Below, in pieces: positions 38,338-48,230 of a stretch of DNA of 64,000 nucleotides. The notes below the pieces were generated by a model that worked only from the letters and a program-made list of their open reading frames with translations, was not told where the DNA came from and searched no databases. Every line of letters begins with the position of its first letter. The stretch's first letter is position 1. Both the position numbers and the translations under genes were made by a program. The stretch comes from Vibrio penaeicida (GTDB lineage: Bacteria; Pseudomonadota; Gammaproteobacteria; Enterobacterales; Vibrionaceae). The stretch is from assembly GCF_019977755.1 (NCBI RefSeq), contig NZ_AP025144.1, positions 2,914,001-2,978,000 of the forward strand. The letters run 5' to 3'.

Positions 38338-38781
38338 CTAAAATGAACTTTTTCTACGAGCAAATTGCAAAGTGGAAAACTCATCCATTTGTCTTTGCTC
38401 TACTTTTTCTTGCTGAATGCGCTTATCCTTTGCTTTTTTTTCAATCATCCACTCATAAGAACGACGGGTTTTACGAGTCTCCAACCAGTGTTCTTCACAA
38501 TTATTGACCTGTGAAACAAAGTGTTCTTCTGCAGCTTTTTGCTTAGCTAAGGTTTCATCTAGCTGAGTTAAGAATCGATTTAAGTGTCCATACTCACTCG
38601 CAGTAAGCCCACCTTTTCCTCGCTCTACCAGCTGATTGCAATAATCCAATCTGTATTTTTCTATTTGCTCGACTTGGCGGTAGTAATCTTCAAGCTCTGC
38701 TCTCGACTTATTGAGAGCAAGCACGGACTGAGATTCTTTATCTTTCGCCTGTTCAAGTAAAAACTCTAGAGCATTATTCAC
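38338..38781 (-). CDS. fliJ: Flagellar export chaperone FliJ
   Basis: A 147-residue all-helical coiled-coil protein (nearly the whole length, from NALEFLLEQAKDKESQSVLA to the basic tail). FliJ is the stalk of the FliI ATPase and links it to FlhA. The start is GTG at 38781, behind GAGAGGAA. Last gene of fliEFGHIJ. Confidence 0.93.
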   Translation of the reverse strand: MNNALEFLLEQAKDKESQSVLALNKSRAELEDYYRQVEQIEKYRLDYCNQLVERGKGGLTASEYGHLNRFLTQLDETLAKQKAAEEHFVSQVNNCEEHWLETRKTRRSYEWMIEKKAKDKRIQQEKVEQRQMDEFSTLQFARRKSSF

Positions 38782-38792
38782 TTATTCCTCTC

Positions 38793-40115
38793 TTAAGATG
38801 GCTGCAATATACTGCGAAGCATATTCACACACATTTCATATGGGACCGCTTCTCCCATACCCTGCTGCGCGTACTCATCCAATTTAGGTTTGAGAGTAAA
38901 AGCGGTATCAATCGCTGGGTCTGTTCCTGGTTTGTATGCACCAATAGAAACAAGATCTTGGTTTTTACGACAAACTGAAAGCACCTGACGTACGGCTTTC
39001 GCCATCATCATGTGTTCATCTGTTGTGATTTGAGGCATAACACGGCTGACGGATTTCTCGACGTCAATCGCAGGATAATGACCAGCATCAGCCAACTCGC
39101 GTGACAACACGATGTGACCATCCAAAATGGCTCGCGACGCATCGGCGATCGGGTCTTGTAAGTCGTCCCCTTCCGTTAACACGGTAAAGAAGGCAGTAAT
39201 CGACCCCTGATTATCATCACCATTACCAGCACGCTCAACCAGCGCTGGTAACTTAGCGAATACCGATGGCGGATAGCCTTTGGTCGCTGGCGGCTCGCCT
39301 ACAGAAAGGGCAATTTCACGCTGTGCTTGGGCAAAACGCGTTAATGAATCCATTAGCAAAAGAACATCTAACCCTTGATCGCGAAAGTATTCCGCAATGG
39401 TCAGCGCTGTCTGACACCCTTTCAAACGCATAAGAGGTGAAGAGTCGGCAGGAGCAGCAACAACGACCGAACGCTGGCGGCCTTCTTTTCCTAAGATCTC
39501 TTCAATGAATTCTTTTACTTCGCGCCCACGCTCACCAATCAGCCCCACTACCACCACTTGCGCGGTTGTGCCTCTCGTCATCATACCGAGAGTGACCGAC
39601 TTACCGACACCGGAGCCAGCAAAGAGGCCAATACGTTGACCTTTGCCTACCGTTAGTAATCCATTTACCGCCTTCAACCCCACGTCCAGCGGTTCTGAAA
39701 TCGGCTTTCGTGCCAATGGGTTTATGGGCTGACCATTGAATGAGGCTTTTTTCTCTGTATAGATATCACCAAGGCCATCCAGTGGATTGCCCACACCATC
39801 AATGACCCGGCCAAGTAACTCCATTCCAACCGACAAACCACTGTCAGTGGTAATTGGCGTTACTTTTGCGCCTGGTAGAACACCTGTAATTTGTTCACTC
39901 GGCATTAAATAAAGGCTTTCCCCTGAAAACCCAACCACTTCAGCTTCCATTTCTCCGCTGAGTGTTTCAACCTTACAAAGGCTACCGATAGGGGCTTTAC
40001 ACCCCGTTGCCTCAAGCGTTAAGCCCACCACGCGAACTAGCTTGCCGGAAGCAATGGCTTTCGTGGTTAAACCTTGGGTTTTATAATTGGAAAGTCTTTC
40101 TTCAAGAGCCAGCAT
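38793..40115 (-). CDS. fliI: Flagellum-specific ATPase FliI
   Basis: A 440-residue F1-beta-like ATPase with P-loop GLFAGSGVGKSVT near residue 165 and Walker B DVLLLMDSLTRFAQAQRE near 250. It energises substrate entry to the export gate as a hexamer with FliH and FliJ. The ATG shares one base with the fliH stop (TAATG). Confidence 0.96.
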   Translation of the reverse strand: MLALEERLSNYKTQGLTTKAIASGKLVRVVGLTLEATGCKAPIGSLCKVETLSGEMEAEVVGFSGESLYLMPSEQITGVLPGAKVTPITTDSGLSVGMELLGRVIDGVGNPLDGLGDIYTEKKASFNGQPINPLARKPISEPLDVGLKAVNGLLTVGKGQRIGLFAGSGVGKSVTLGMMTRGTTAQVVVVGLIGERGREVKEFIEEILGKEGRQRSVVVAAPADSSPLMRLKGCQTALTIAEYFRDQGLDVLLLMDSLTRFAQAQREIALSVGEPPATKGYPPSVFAKLPALVERAGNGDDNQGSITAFFTVLTEGDDLQDPIADASRAILDGHIVLSRELADAGHYPAIDVEKSVSRVMPQITTDEHMMMAKAVRQVLSVCRKNQDLVSIGAYKPGTDPAIDTAFTLKPKLDEYAQQGMGEAVPYEMCVNMLRSILQPS

Positions 40116-40915
40116 TACACTTGCTCCTGATGCCGATTTGAACCACAGAAGGATTGAATGACTGAACGGATTCGTTCTTCCATTTTAAAGCTCACACTCG
40201 ATTCGCCGGCCTCAATATGCACATCTCCTCGATTCAGAGATGGTTCACTGGATAACGTCCAGCTGCGATTTTTAAGTTCTTCCTCGCCGTAAGACGAAAG
40301 AACGATGGCCAAATCTTCGGGATTGAGTTTTATTGTGATAGCGTGACCCGCAATAGGCAGAGCTTCAACACTTTGACGAACCGTATCCAATATCACTTGT
40401 GGGTTCATCTGCACTTCTACGTGAACCACTTCTTTAACCATGGTGAGAACCATGTCTACCAATTGCTTTTCAACCTGAGCATTCATTAATTCAAGAGGTT
40501 GAGCAAATTGGCTTGCCAACGTCATAAAGTGATTTACTTGTTCTTCAATGTAAGTTTGACCAGCTTCAAGCCCCTCTTGCTTACCTTGCTCTGTACCCTC
40601 TTGATGACCTGCGGTAAACCCTTCTTCTTTACCTTTTTCGAATCCGTCTTGGTACCCTTTCTCTTGACCTAACGCCATGCCCTCTTGATAGGCGGCTTGC
40701 TTTATTTCTTCTATTTGTTCTTCGGTCAGTTCTACCGGCTCTTCAGCTTCGGGCGTGTCAAAGTTGGGGACCCAAGAAGGATCGTATTTGAGGGCGGTAT
40801 CTTTGGCGTTAGCATTGGCATCACCTGTATAGTCAGGTAACCCCCACGCTTCCGCTTTTTCGGCTATGTCATCTTCATCCGGTCGTAGAAAGCCGCGTTT
40901 ACGTTCTAATGACAT
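40115..40915 (-). CDS. fliH: Flagellar assembly protein FliH
   Basis: A 266-residue regulator of FliI, read from ATG 40915 with AGG seven bases upstream (a GTG at 40918 is possible but adds one codon). The middle (about 78-120) has a run of GxxxG-type repeats (GQEKGYQDGFEKGKEEGF), the glycine-zipper helix typical of FliH. The C-terminal V-ATPase subunit-E-like domain follows. It tethers FliI to FliN at the C-ring. Confidence 0.93.
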   Translation of the reverse strand: MSLERKRGFLRPDEDDIAEKAEAWGLPDYTGDANANAKDTALKYDPSWVPNFDTPEAEEPVELTEEQIEEIKQAAYQEGMALGQEKGYQDGFEKGKEEGFTAGHQEGTEQGKQEGLEAGQTYIEEQVNHFMTLASQFAQPLELMNAQVEKQLVDMVLTMVKEVVHVEVQMNPQVILDTVRQSVEALPIAGHAITIKLNPEDLAIVLSSYGEEELKNRSWTLSSEPSLNRGDVHIEAGESSVSFKMEERIRSVIQSFCGSNRHQEQV

Positions 40916-40969
40916 CACACTACCTATTTTGAATTGTTCAAGCTGCGCTCACTAATTGAGCGTATGGGG

Positions 40970-42022
40970 TTATAGGAATTCGTCTGCGCCACCACCCAGC
41001 ATGAGCTCGCCATTGTCGGCAAGACGTCGGGCAATCGCCAGAATTTCTTTTTGAGCAGCTTCCACATCGGAAACTTTTACCGGAGCCATCGCTTCCATGT
41101 CGTCGCGCATCATATCGGCTGCACGCTTTGACATGTTCTTGAATACTTTCTCGCGAAGACCATCGTCGGCACCTTTAAGCGCTCGTTGTAATACATCTTG
41201 TGGAATATCACGCAGCAATTTTTGAATACCGGCGTCGTCCACTTCCATCAAGTTTTCGAACACGAACATCAGATCTTGAATCTGAGTCGCCATGTCTTCA
41301 TCTTGTTCACGGATTTGGTCCATCAAGATGCCTTCGACACTGTTATCCATGAAGTTCATGATTTCAGCGGCAGCCTTAGTACCACCAATCTTGGCAGCTT
41401 GCGCACCGGCTTGACCCGCGAACTGTTTCTCCATGATTTCGTTTAGCTCTGCCAATGCAGAAGGCTGAACTTCTTCTAAGTTGGCGATACGCATAACCAA
41501 GTCGAGACGATCACGCTCGGCAAACTGCGACAAGATCTCTGCAGATTGATCGGCTTCGAGATAAGAAAGTACGATAGTTTGAATTTGCGGGTGCTCGTTC
41601 ACTATGATGCTGGCAACTTGACGAGGGTCCATCCATTTAAGAGAATCCAAGCCTTTCGAGCCAGTACCTAACAATATTTGGTCAACGAGGTTGTTCGCTT
41701 TGTCTTCACCCAGGGCAGCAACCAAAGCATTTCGCATAAAGTCTTCACTACCCATACCTATGTTGGTGTATTTCTGAATATCTTCCAGAAACGCGCGATG
41801 CACAACGCTAACTTTATCTGAGTTTAGATCGGCTGCCCTCGCCATAGCACTACCCACTCTTTGAACCTGCTTGGGTTCTAGATGACGAATAATGCCTGCG
41901 GCATCCGATTCATTTAGGCTCAAAAGCAATATCGCGGCACGTTCCTCTCCAGGAATCGACTCAATATCGATTTCCGAGCCTTTTTCACCGCCATCTTCTG
42001 TTTTTGCAACGTCGTTAGCCAT
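40970..42022 (-). CDS. fliG: Flagellar motor switch protein FliG
   Basis: A 350-residue protein of three armadillo-like domains. The middle has the EHPQ motif (IIVNEHPQIQTIVLSYL). The C-terminal torque domain holds charged residues around DVLQRALKGADDGLREKVFK that contact the stator. It binds FliF with its N-terminus. The 8-base overlap with fliF couples their translation. Confidence 0.96.
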   Translation of the reverse strand: MANDVAKTEDGGEKGSEIDIESIPGEERAAILLLSLNESDAAGIIRHLEPKQVQRVGSAMARAADLNSDKVSVVHRAFLEDIQKYTNIGMGSEDFMRNALVAALGEDKANNLVDQILLGTGSKGLDSLKWMDPRQVASIIVNEHPQIQTIVLSYLEADQSAEILSQFAERDRLDLVMRIANLEEVQPSALAELNEIMEKQFAGQAGAQAAKIGGTKAAAEIMNFMDNSVEGILMDQIREQDEDMATQIQDLMFVFENLMEVDDAGIQKLLRDIPQDVLQRALKGADDGLREKVFKNMSKRAADMMRDDMEAMAPVKVSDVEAAQKEILAIARRLADNGELMLGGGADEFL

Positions 42023-43754
42023 CTTCTGACACCCAATTCTTCACTACTTGTGCTGCGAGCTCTGGTTCGTTTGCAACCAGTGCACGCACCGCTTTCAATA
42101 CATCTTCATCTTTGTGCAGGTTAGGTAAGTCAATACCTGAACCAAATTCAAAGGCATCGCCCGCGTCGATATCACTACCAATCAAGCTGGTATCGCCATC
42201 CGCCGACAGTGGAAGTCCATCGGCACCAAATTCTGAATCCTCGTCCTCTTCCGAATGAGGGTTGATAAGTTTCTTCATCGCTGGGCGTACCAAAATCAAG
42301 ATGATTGCGATGATAACCAGCGCACTTGCCAGCCAACGAATCCAGTCGTTGAAATTCGGGTGTTCCCAGATTGGCACATCCATCATGACTTCGGCTTCTG
42401 GTTCTGCAAACTTGACACTAAGAACGTTCAGCAAATCACCGCGTGTTTCATTAAACCCAACAGCACCGATCAGTACACTTCGAATGGCATCAATCTCTGC
42501 TTGAGCCAACGGTTGGTAAGTCACATCACCCGTTTCCGCATTAACGCTCGGTTTATGACGGATAGCTACAGACACCGTTTGGCGGTTTACGGTACCTGTT
42601 TGTCTACGTTCATGGCTAATAGTGGTATCTAACTCAAAATTTCGAGTGGCTTCTTTGTGAACAGAACCTTGCCCAAGCAAAGAGCCATCTTTCATCTGTT
42701 TCACATCTTGAGGGATGGACGCATCCGCAGGCGGCTGGTTTGAAAGCGCACCAGGTACACCGGCAACCACATTTCCGTTGTTGTAATCTTCTAACGTATA
42801 TTCGCTGCGTGTAGAAGGTGTATTGGGATCAAATCGTTTGCGAGTTTGCTCCACAGCACTAAAGTCGAGCTCAATGTCTACTTGAGAGGTGTAGTTCCCG
42901 ATACCCAAAATAGGGATAAGAACCGAATCGATTTTTTCTCGTAAAGCCTGCTCTTGCTTGCGTTCTAGTTCATGTTCTTTTCGGCGAGCTGTTGCCATTG
43001 GATCTTGCGACCCCGAGCTGAGCAACCGACCATGCTGATCGGTTACGGTTACTCGTGTCGGCTTCATGCCAGGTACGGCGCTGGATACCATGTCGACAAT
43101 GGAATCCACTTCTTCTTGCTTAAGAGAGTTTGTGGAACCAAGCGTCAAAAATACGGTAGCTGACGCTTCTTGATTATGGCGAACAAACACGCTTTGTTTA
43201 GGTAAGGCGAGTAAAACTTGTGCTTTACGAACTTGTCGCATTTGTTCGATAGCTTTACCAAGTTGTCTTTCTCGGCTGAGTTTCAAGCGTTCTTGCTCTA
43301 AACGCTGGGAAACACCAAACCCCATATCCTGCAGAAGAATGTCATCACCCGCTGGATCCGGTTGATTCAAGCCCGCTCGGGTCATGTTGAGTTTGATGTT
43401 GCTGTATTCGCTCACTGGAACACGAATCGTATTCCCTTCGAGGTTATAGTCAATTTTCTGTTGGTCAAGATAGTCAAGAACGGGGATCAGTTCTTCTGTC
43501 TCATATGTTCCTAGCGGACGTAACTCAGGTTCACGCACCCAAAAGAACACCATGACGATAAGCGCTACACATATTGAAATAGCAACAACCAAAACCACCT
43601 GACGCAATAGGTCTAGATCACCCATTGACATGTCAAACTTCGAGGAGCTTTGCTCATCTAAGTCTAGGTTTTGACTCTCGTTATCCAGGTCACTTCCTAC
43701 TGCTACTGCACCACCATCGGATACCGCGAGATCTGTTGATTTGTCTTCAGCCAC
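42015..43754 (-). CDS. fliF: Flagellar MS-ring protein FliF
   Basis: A 579-residue protein with two membrane helices (about residues 51-72 and 465-485) framing a large periplasmic ring-building region. The C-terminal cytoplasmic tail (DEDVLKAVRALVANEPELAA) binds FliG. It begins with GTG at 43754. FliF forms the first structure of the basal body, placed at the pole by FlhF. Confidence 0.95.
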   Translation of the reverse strand: MAEDKSTDLAVSDGGAVAVGSDLDNESQNLDLDEQSSSKFDMSMGDLDLLRQVVLVVAISICVALIVMVFFWVREPELRPLGTYETEELIPVLDYLDQQKIDYNLEGNTIRVPVSEYSNIKLNMTRAGLNQPDPAGDDILLQDMGFGVSQRLEQERLKLSRERQLGKAIEQMRQVRKAQVLLALPKQSVFVRHNQEASATVFLTLGSTNSLKQEEVDSIVDMVSSAVPGMKPTRVTVTDQHGRLLSSGSQDPMATARRKEHELERKQEQALREKIDSVLIPILGIGNYTSQVDIELDFSAVEQTRKRFDPNTPSTRSEYTLEDYNNGNVVAGVPGALSNQPPADASIPQDVKQMKDGSLLGQGSVHKEATRNFELDTTISHERRQTGTVNRQTVSVAIRHKPSVNAETGDVTYQPLAQAEIDAIRSVLIGAVGFNETRGDLLNVLSVKFAEPEAEVMMDVPIWEHPNFNDWIRWLASALVIIAIILILVRPAMKKLINPHSEEDEDSEFGADGLPLSADGDTSLIGSDIDAGDAFEFGSGIDLPNLHKDEDVLKAVRALVANEPELAAQVVKNWVSEDG

Positions 43755-43769
43755 TTGTCACTACCTGTT

Positions 43770-44081
43770 TTATACTGGCATGTTCATCAGCTCTTTATAA
43801 GCTTCTACCAGTTTATTTCTTACTTGAATCGTCGCGTCAAAAGCCACGCTAGATTTGTTTCGAGCAATCATCACATCAGACAACGATACGTTAGGGTCGC
43901 CTTGGTCAAATCGAGTTGCTAGCTCTCCGGATTGCTTCTGTAGCGCATTAACGTTGTTTATGGCGTTATCCAATAGCGCACCAAAATCAGAGGAAACCTG
44001 CTGTCCTGTAGCGGGTTTAGTGGAGTTTGTCGCTTCAAGCATCATCGCTTGCATTTCCTGATTCATTCCACCAATTTTCAT
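43770..44081 (-). CDS. fliE: Flagellar hook-basal body protein FliE
   Basis: A 103-residue protein joining MS ring and rod. The conserved C-terminal region is DVMIARNKSSVAFDATIQVRNKLVEAYKEL (only its ends are diagnostic: the VMIARNKSS start and VRNKLVEAY end). It is the first gene of the fliE operon, with a strong ribosome site (AGAGGTGA) and a sigma-54 promoter at 44137. Confidence 0.95.
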   Translation of the reverse strand: MKIGGMNQEMQAMMLEATNSTKPATGQQVSSDFGALLDNAINNVNALQKQSGELATRFDQGDPNVSLSDVMIARNKSSVAFDATIQVRNKLVEAYKELMNMPV

Positions 44082-44136
44082 TGTTCACCTCTGTCGTCAA
44101 TATTCTGACTTGTTACTGCATTCTATTCTTTGACGC

Positions 44137-44152
44137 TGCAATTAATATGCCA
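44137..44152 (-). promoter_or_regulatory. Sigma-54 promoter upstream of fliE
   Basis: TGGCATATTAATTGCA on the minus strand is a near-perfect sigma-54 promoter (GG-N10-GC, TTGCA -12 box), 56 bases upstream of fliE. Its -24 box overlaps the arm of a small hairpin, GCCACT-GGTT-AGTGGC (44149-44164), just past the flrC stop at 44181. Confidence 0.85.
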
Positions 44153-44180
44153 CTAACCAGTGGCGCAAGTATGACGCTTA

Positions 44181-45596
44181 TCAGTTAGGGATATCAATAC
44201 CTGAATCACGCATTTTTGCTAACTTGTAGCGCAAGGTTCTTGGGCTGATACCTAGCTTTTCTGCCATTTCTTTTCTGCGCCCGTTACATTCTGCCAAAGT
44301 ATCCAAAATAATAGCGTATTCCTGCTCTCTTAGCTCAGAACCTAGACCATCAGCAGAAGCTCCCATGGTTTTTGTGATCTCATTATCGGGTTCAGCAATA
44401 GGTTTAACGGAAGGTATGGCCACATCACCCGATTCAACAACGGCTTGCAAGCTGTTCGCATCTTCCCAATCAACACCTTCAAGTAGGATATGGTCGGACC
44501 CGATATCGCCTTGTTCGCTTAATATTAATGCTCGCTGGATAACGTTATCGAGCTCACGAACATTACCAGGCCAAGGGTACGAAACTAATTTTTGCAAAGC
44601 AGTAGCAGAAACGTTAGGAACCGGCATGCCTAATTTTTTACAATGGCGCTCCGCCAAATGTTTGGCGAGCGGCTCAATATCCCCCTGACGCTGGCACAGT
44701 GGTGGCCAAGCAATTGGGAATACATTCAAGCGGTAATACAAATCTTCTCGGAAATTGCCTTGAGCTACGTATTGTTTCAAATCACGGTTACTGGTTGCTA
44801 ACACACGTACATCCAGTTTAATACTTTTACGGCTACCTAAACGTTCAACCTCCCGTTCCTGTAAAACACGGAGCAGTTTAGCCTGTAGATTCAAGTCCAT
44901 TTCACTGATTTCATCTAGCAAAATGGTACCGCCTTGCGCTTGTTCAAATTTCCCTGGGCATGCCTGAACGGCACCGGTAAACGCCCCTTTCTCGTACCCA
45001 AACAGTGTGGCTTCCAGCATGTTATCGGGAATAGCGGCACAGTTGATAGCAACAAAAGGGCCATCACTTCGCTGAGATGCATTGTGTATGTATCGAGACA
45101 TCACTTCTTTACCTGAACCACTTGGTCCGAGCACCATGACGTTTGCGTCTGTTCTCGCTACCTTATCCGCAAGGGCAAGCAATTTTAGGCTCTTCTCATC
45201 AGCAACGACGGCATCACCTTCATCATCACTTTTTACTGGGGCGTAACGGCTTACCATGTTGAGCAACACTTCTGGCGCAAATGGTTTAGCCATGTAGTCA
45301 ATGGCCCCTTCTTTCATTGCTGCAACTGCATCTTCAATATTGGCGTACGCCGTCATCAACAATACAGGCAAGTTTGGCCAATGCTGTTTAATATTCCTAA
45401 GCAGCGCAAGCCCACCCATTCCTGCCATTTGAACATCTGAAATAACGATATCGACTTCTTCTGACTTCAGAATAATCAAAGCTTGTTCAGCGCAATCTGC
45501 TTCAACCCACTCGTAACCTGCTAAAGCAAGGGTGTCGACAAGAGCTTCACGTAGACCTTCATCATCTTCAACTATTAATACTTTACTTTGAGCCAT
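44181..45596 (-). CDS. flrC: Sigma-54-dependent flagellar response regulator FlrC (FlaM)
   Basis: A 471-residue NtrC-type activator. The receiver domain has phospho-acceptor D54 (VISDVQMAG). The AAA+ domain has Walker A GPSGSGKE and the sigma-54 contact motif GAFTGA. A C-terminal Fis-like helix-turn-helix (RKEMAEKLGISPRTLRYKL) completes it. I start it at the second of two adjacent ATGs (45596, GGAG seven bases upstream). It would be phosphorylated by FlrB and activate fliE, fliK and flhA operons. Confidence 0.95.
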   Translation of the reverse strand: MAQSKVLIVEDDEGLREALVDTLALAGYEWVEADCAEQALIILKSEEVDIVISDVQMAGMGGLALLRNIKQHWPNLPVLLMTAYANIEDAVAAMKEGAIDYMAKPFAPEVLLNMVSRYAPVKSDDEGDAVVADEKSLKLLALADKVARTDANVMVLGPSGSGKEVMSRYIHNASQRSDGPFVAINCAAIPDNMLEATLFGYEKGAFTGAVQACPGKFEQAQGGTILLDEISEMDLNLQAKLLRVLQEREVERLGSRKSIKLDVRVLATSNRDLKQYVAQGNFREDLYYRLNVFPIAWPPLCQRQGDIEPLAKHLAERHCKKLGMPVPNVSATALQKLVSYPWPGNVRELDNVIQRALILSEQGDIGSDHILLEGVDWEDANSLQAVVESGDVAIPSVKPIAEPDNEITKTMGASADGLGSELREQEYAIILDTLAECNGRRKEMAEKLGISPRTLRYKLAKMRDSGIDIPN

Positions 45597-46636
45597 CATT
45601 CTTCTCCAGAGTTTGTCGTTGCAAGGGGCAGACAGACAGTGAAACAAGCACCGTCTCCCGGCTCTGAAATCAGTTCTAACCTTCCTTCATGGGCGCGGCA
45701 AACCATTTGAACAACGGCGAGCCCTAACCCTGTACCTTGAGATCGGGTGGTAAAGAAAGGTTCCATAATTTTTTGCTGTAATTCAGGTGGGACACCAGGG
45801 CCGCTATCCTGAATCGAAATTTTTAATTCGTTATTTACTACTCGGAAATAGACATCTATTTGTGCCCCTTTTCCTGAAATTTGGATTGCGTTGATCACAA
45901 GATTGCTGAGCGCCGAAGCCACTGCATTTGCGTTACCCATCAACATTGCATCAGGGTTTTCCAATTCGAGATGGTAATCAATCGAACTGGTTTTGATTGC
46001 GGTTTCCACCATGGGTTGAAATTCGGTTCGCAAATCTTCAGCTGTAAATGGCTTAACGACCTTGTTGTCTCCACCTTTGGCAAACAACAGCATGTCGTTC
46101 ACTTGCTTTTCGAGATCGTGTAATCGGTCGACCAATTTGGTTTGAAAGCGTTCACGCGTGGGAGCCGGTAGATTTGGCGCACCTAAATTGGAAGCATAAA
46201 GCATGGCGCTAGAAAGGGGCGTGCGTACTTGGTGCGCTAGAGATGCGACCATTCGCCCTAATGAAGACAATCGCTGTAGATCACCAACACGAGCTTGTAA
46301 TAACCGAGTTTCGGTTAAATCCGTGATCAAAATAAGCTGTCCAGTTTGAGATGCAGAAATAGCGAGACGTACCTTACGACCATTTCGGAGCGAAATTTCA
46401 TGGCCATCATCTTCTCGAGGTGCGAATGCGGCCTGAATAATTTCAAACCACTTCTGACCGACCAGAGGAACTTCAAGCAACCTTTCTGCTTCAGGGTTCG
46501 CTTCGTAAACACTGCCTTGTGTATCAAGTAAAATAACCCCAGCTGGCATCACATCCAAAACTTGTTTGTAACGCGCAACCTGATCTTCTAAGGATCCAAG
46601 TGCTGAGGTACTTTCTTGAATTTCTGATGGTGTCAT
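45596..46636 (-). CDS. flrB: Flagellar sensor histidine kinase FlrB (FlaL)
   Basis: A 346-residue soluble histidine kinase from ATG 46636. A PAS-like sensor (about 25-120, VLDVMPAGVILLDTQG) is followed by the phospho-accepting histidine region SLAHQVRTPLSSAMLYAS and the HATPase domain (DSGPGVPPE, TGLGLAVVQ). There is no membrane segment, so it senses an internal cue, probably early flagellar assembly. The stop overlaps the flrC start. Confidence 0.94.
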   Translation of the reverse strand: MTPSEIQESTSALGSLEDQVARYKQVLDVMPAGVILLDTQGSVYEANPEAERLLEVPLVGQKWFEIIQAAFAPREDDGHEISLRNGRKVRLAISASQTGQLILITDLTETRLLQARVGDLQRLSSLGRMVASLAHQVRTPLSSAMLYASNLGAPNLPAPTRERFQTKLVDRLHDLEKQVNDMLLFAKGGDNKVVKPFTAEDLRTEFQPMVETAIKTSSIDYHLELENPDAMLMGNANAVASALSNLVINAIQISGKGAQIDVYFRVVNNELKISIQDSGPGVPPELQQKIMEPFFTTRSQGTGLGLAVVQMVCRAHEGRLELISEPGDGACFTVCLPLATTNSGEE

Positions 46637-46649
46637 GACAGGTTTCCGA

Positions 46650-46695
46650 CTAAAAACAACAATAGCCTGTAATGCATAATGCATGCCAGGCTATT
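46650..46695 (-). promoter_or_regulatory. Sigma-54 promoter for flrBC nested in a terminator-like hairpin after flrA
   Basis: On the minus strand TGGCATGCATTATGCA (46688-46673) has the sigma-54 GG-N10-GC core, ~37 bases upstream of flrB. The same DNA is inside an inverted repeat, AATAGCCTG (46687-46695 side) with CAGGCTATT (46661-46669 side), a 9-bp stem followed by GTTGTTTTTAG. That hairpin could stop flrA transcripts. So one piece of DNA may serve both to end flrA and to start flrBC. Confidence 0.65.
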
Positions 46696-46757
46696 TGTCG
46701 TTAAAAATCAAAAGTTTAAATTATATTGTCAGTGTCAATTGATTGACAAAAACGCGC

Positions 46758-48230
46758 TTATCGGTTGAGATTATACTTACGCATTTTCTCAACAAGGGTT
46801 GTACGGCGCATTCCTAGCATGTCCGCAGCTCGCGCAACGACACCACCTTGAGCTTCTAGCGCTTGGCTGATCATATTCACTTCAACGTCTGCCAAAAGCT
46901 CTTTCAAGTTAACGCCTTCTGGGGGTAATTCCTGAGGACTGTTGGCGTTTTCTTCCATATCGAGAGCGCTTTCTTCAAAATTGAAATCTTCCGAAAAGAT
47001 GTCAGAAAGTGCATCACGCTCCTGTTCTTCAATGGATTGGCTTGAACCAAGATTCTCCGGTTGAAACTCTGGAATGTCGCTGTAGCGATATTTGGTGGGC
47101 AGATGATTAACGTCCACCAAGCTGTTTGGAAAAAGAATAACCATGCGCTCAACGAGATTGGCAAGCTCACGGACATTACCAGGCCAGTCATGTTCCATCA
47201 TTGAGTTAATAGCTCGTGGAGTGAAGCATATCGGCATGCCACCTTCCGCTTCCATTCTGGTTAGCAATTCTTTTAACAACAGTGGAATGTCTTCTTTGCG
47301 ATCCTTCAGAGCAGGCATATCGATAGGAAAAACATTCAATCGATAGAATAAGTCTTCACGGAACTTTTCAGCTTCAATCATTTTTTCAAGATTACGGTGC
47401 GTCGCCGCAACAACTCGAACATCCGCTTTGATTGTATTGTTACCGCCAACTCGCTCGGAATTGCGCTCTTGAAGTACTCTTAACAATTTCACCTGCATTG
47501 GCATTGGCATATCGCCAATTTCATCAAGGAAAAGTGTGCCGCCCTCGGCTAGCTCAAAACGCCCTTTACGTGCAGTGATTGCCCCCGTAAACGCGCCTTT
47601 CTCATGACCAAACAGTTCACTTTCCAAAAGTTCAGGTGGAATTGCGCCACAGTTAATAGGAACAAATGGACCGTTTCGACGCGGCGAGTGATAGTGGATG
47701 TTTCTCGCCACCACTTCTTTACCCGTACCAGACTCGCCAAGAATAAGTACATTGGCTTCGGTTGCAGACACTTGTTCAATCAAATGGCGCACATCTCGTA
47801 TGCCTTGACTTTGACCAACCAAACTTCTGAAAAGCGTATTTTTTCGGCTGGCAGACGGAAGCGGTCCCCCTTTGCGTCCAAGAAATTCTTGGCAATGTCG
47901 CAACGCATCACTGAGCTGAGGGTAATTCAAAGGCTGTTCAAGCTCACCAACATAATGTGGAAAATCGTCCACAGAAATGGTGTTACTGCTTAGTGTTAGA
48001 AGTGGAATATGGTTGGATTGTTTCAGTATCTTAGTAAGAGGTGCTGTCTGCGATTTATGGTTTATGGAGCCTAAAATGCATCCAGCCCATGTCGCGGTCC
48101 AATCAATGCTGTCGATTTCATCGGTACTGATAACTTCACAGTGTTCACCGATGAACTCAAGAATTATGCTTAAATTATGTTTAACCTGCTGATCATCTTC
48201 AATAACCAACAATTGTGCCAAGCCTTGCAT
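46758..48230 (-). CDS. flrA: Master flagellar regulator FlrA (FlaK), sigma-54 activator
   Basis: A 490-residue FleQ-type activator. The N-terminal ~130 residues form a FleQ-like domain without the usual phospho-aspartate pattern. The AAA+ domain has Walker A GESGTGKE and sigma-54 contact GAFTGA. The C-terminal helix-turn-helix is [20 protein letters not shown]. FlrA begins the flagellar cascade by switching on flrBC and is held back by FlhG and, in related species, cyclic di-GMP. The ATG has no strong ribosome site, which may keep its level low. No clear own promoter is seen in the 236-base gap before it. Confidence 0.95.
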   Translation of the reverse strand: MQGLAQLLVIEDDQQVKHNLSIILEFIGEHCEVISTDEIDSIDWTATWAGCILGSINHKSQTAPLTKILKQSNHIPLLTLSSNTISVDDFPHYVGELEQPLNYPQLSDALRHCQEFLGRKGGPLPSASRKNTLFRSLVGQSQGIRDVRHLIEQVSATEANVLILGESGTGKEVVARNIHYHSPRRNGPFVPINCGAIPPELLESELFGHEKGAFTGAITARKGRFELAEGGTLFLDEIGDMPMPMQVKLLRVLQERNSERVGGNNTIKADVRVVAATHRNLEKMIEAEKFREDLFYRLNVFPIDMPALKDRKEDIPLLLKELLTRMEAEGGMPICFTPRAINSMMEHDWPGNVRELANLVERMVILFPNSLVDVNHLPTKYRYSDIPEFQPENLGSSQSIEEQERDALSDIFSEDFNFEESALDMEENANSPQELPPEGVNLKELLADVEVNMISQALEAQGGVVARAADMLGMRRTTLVEKMRKYNLNR

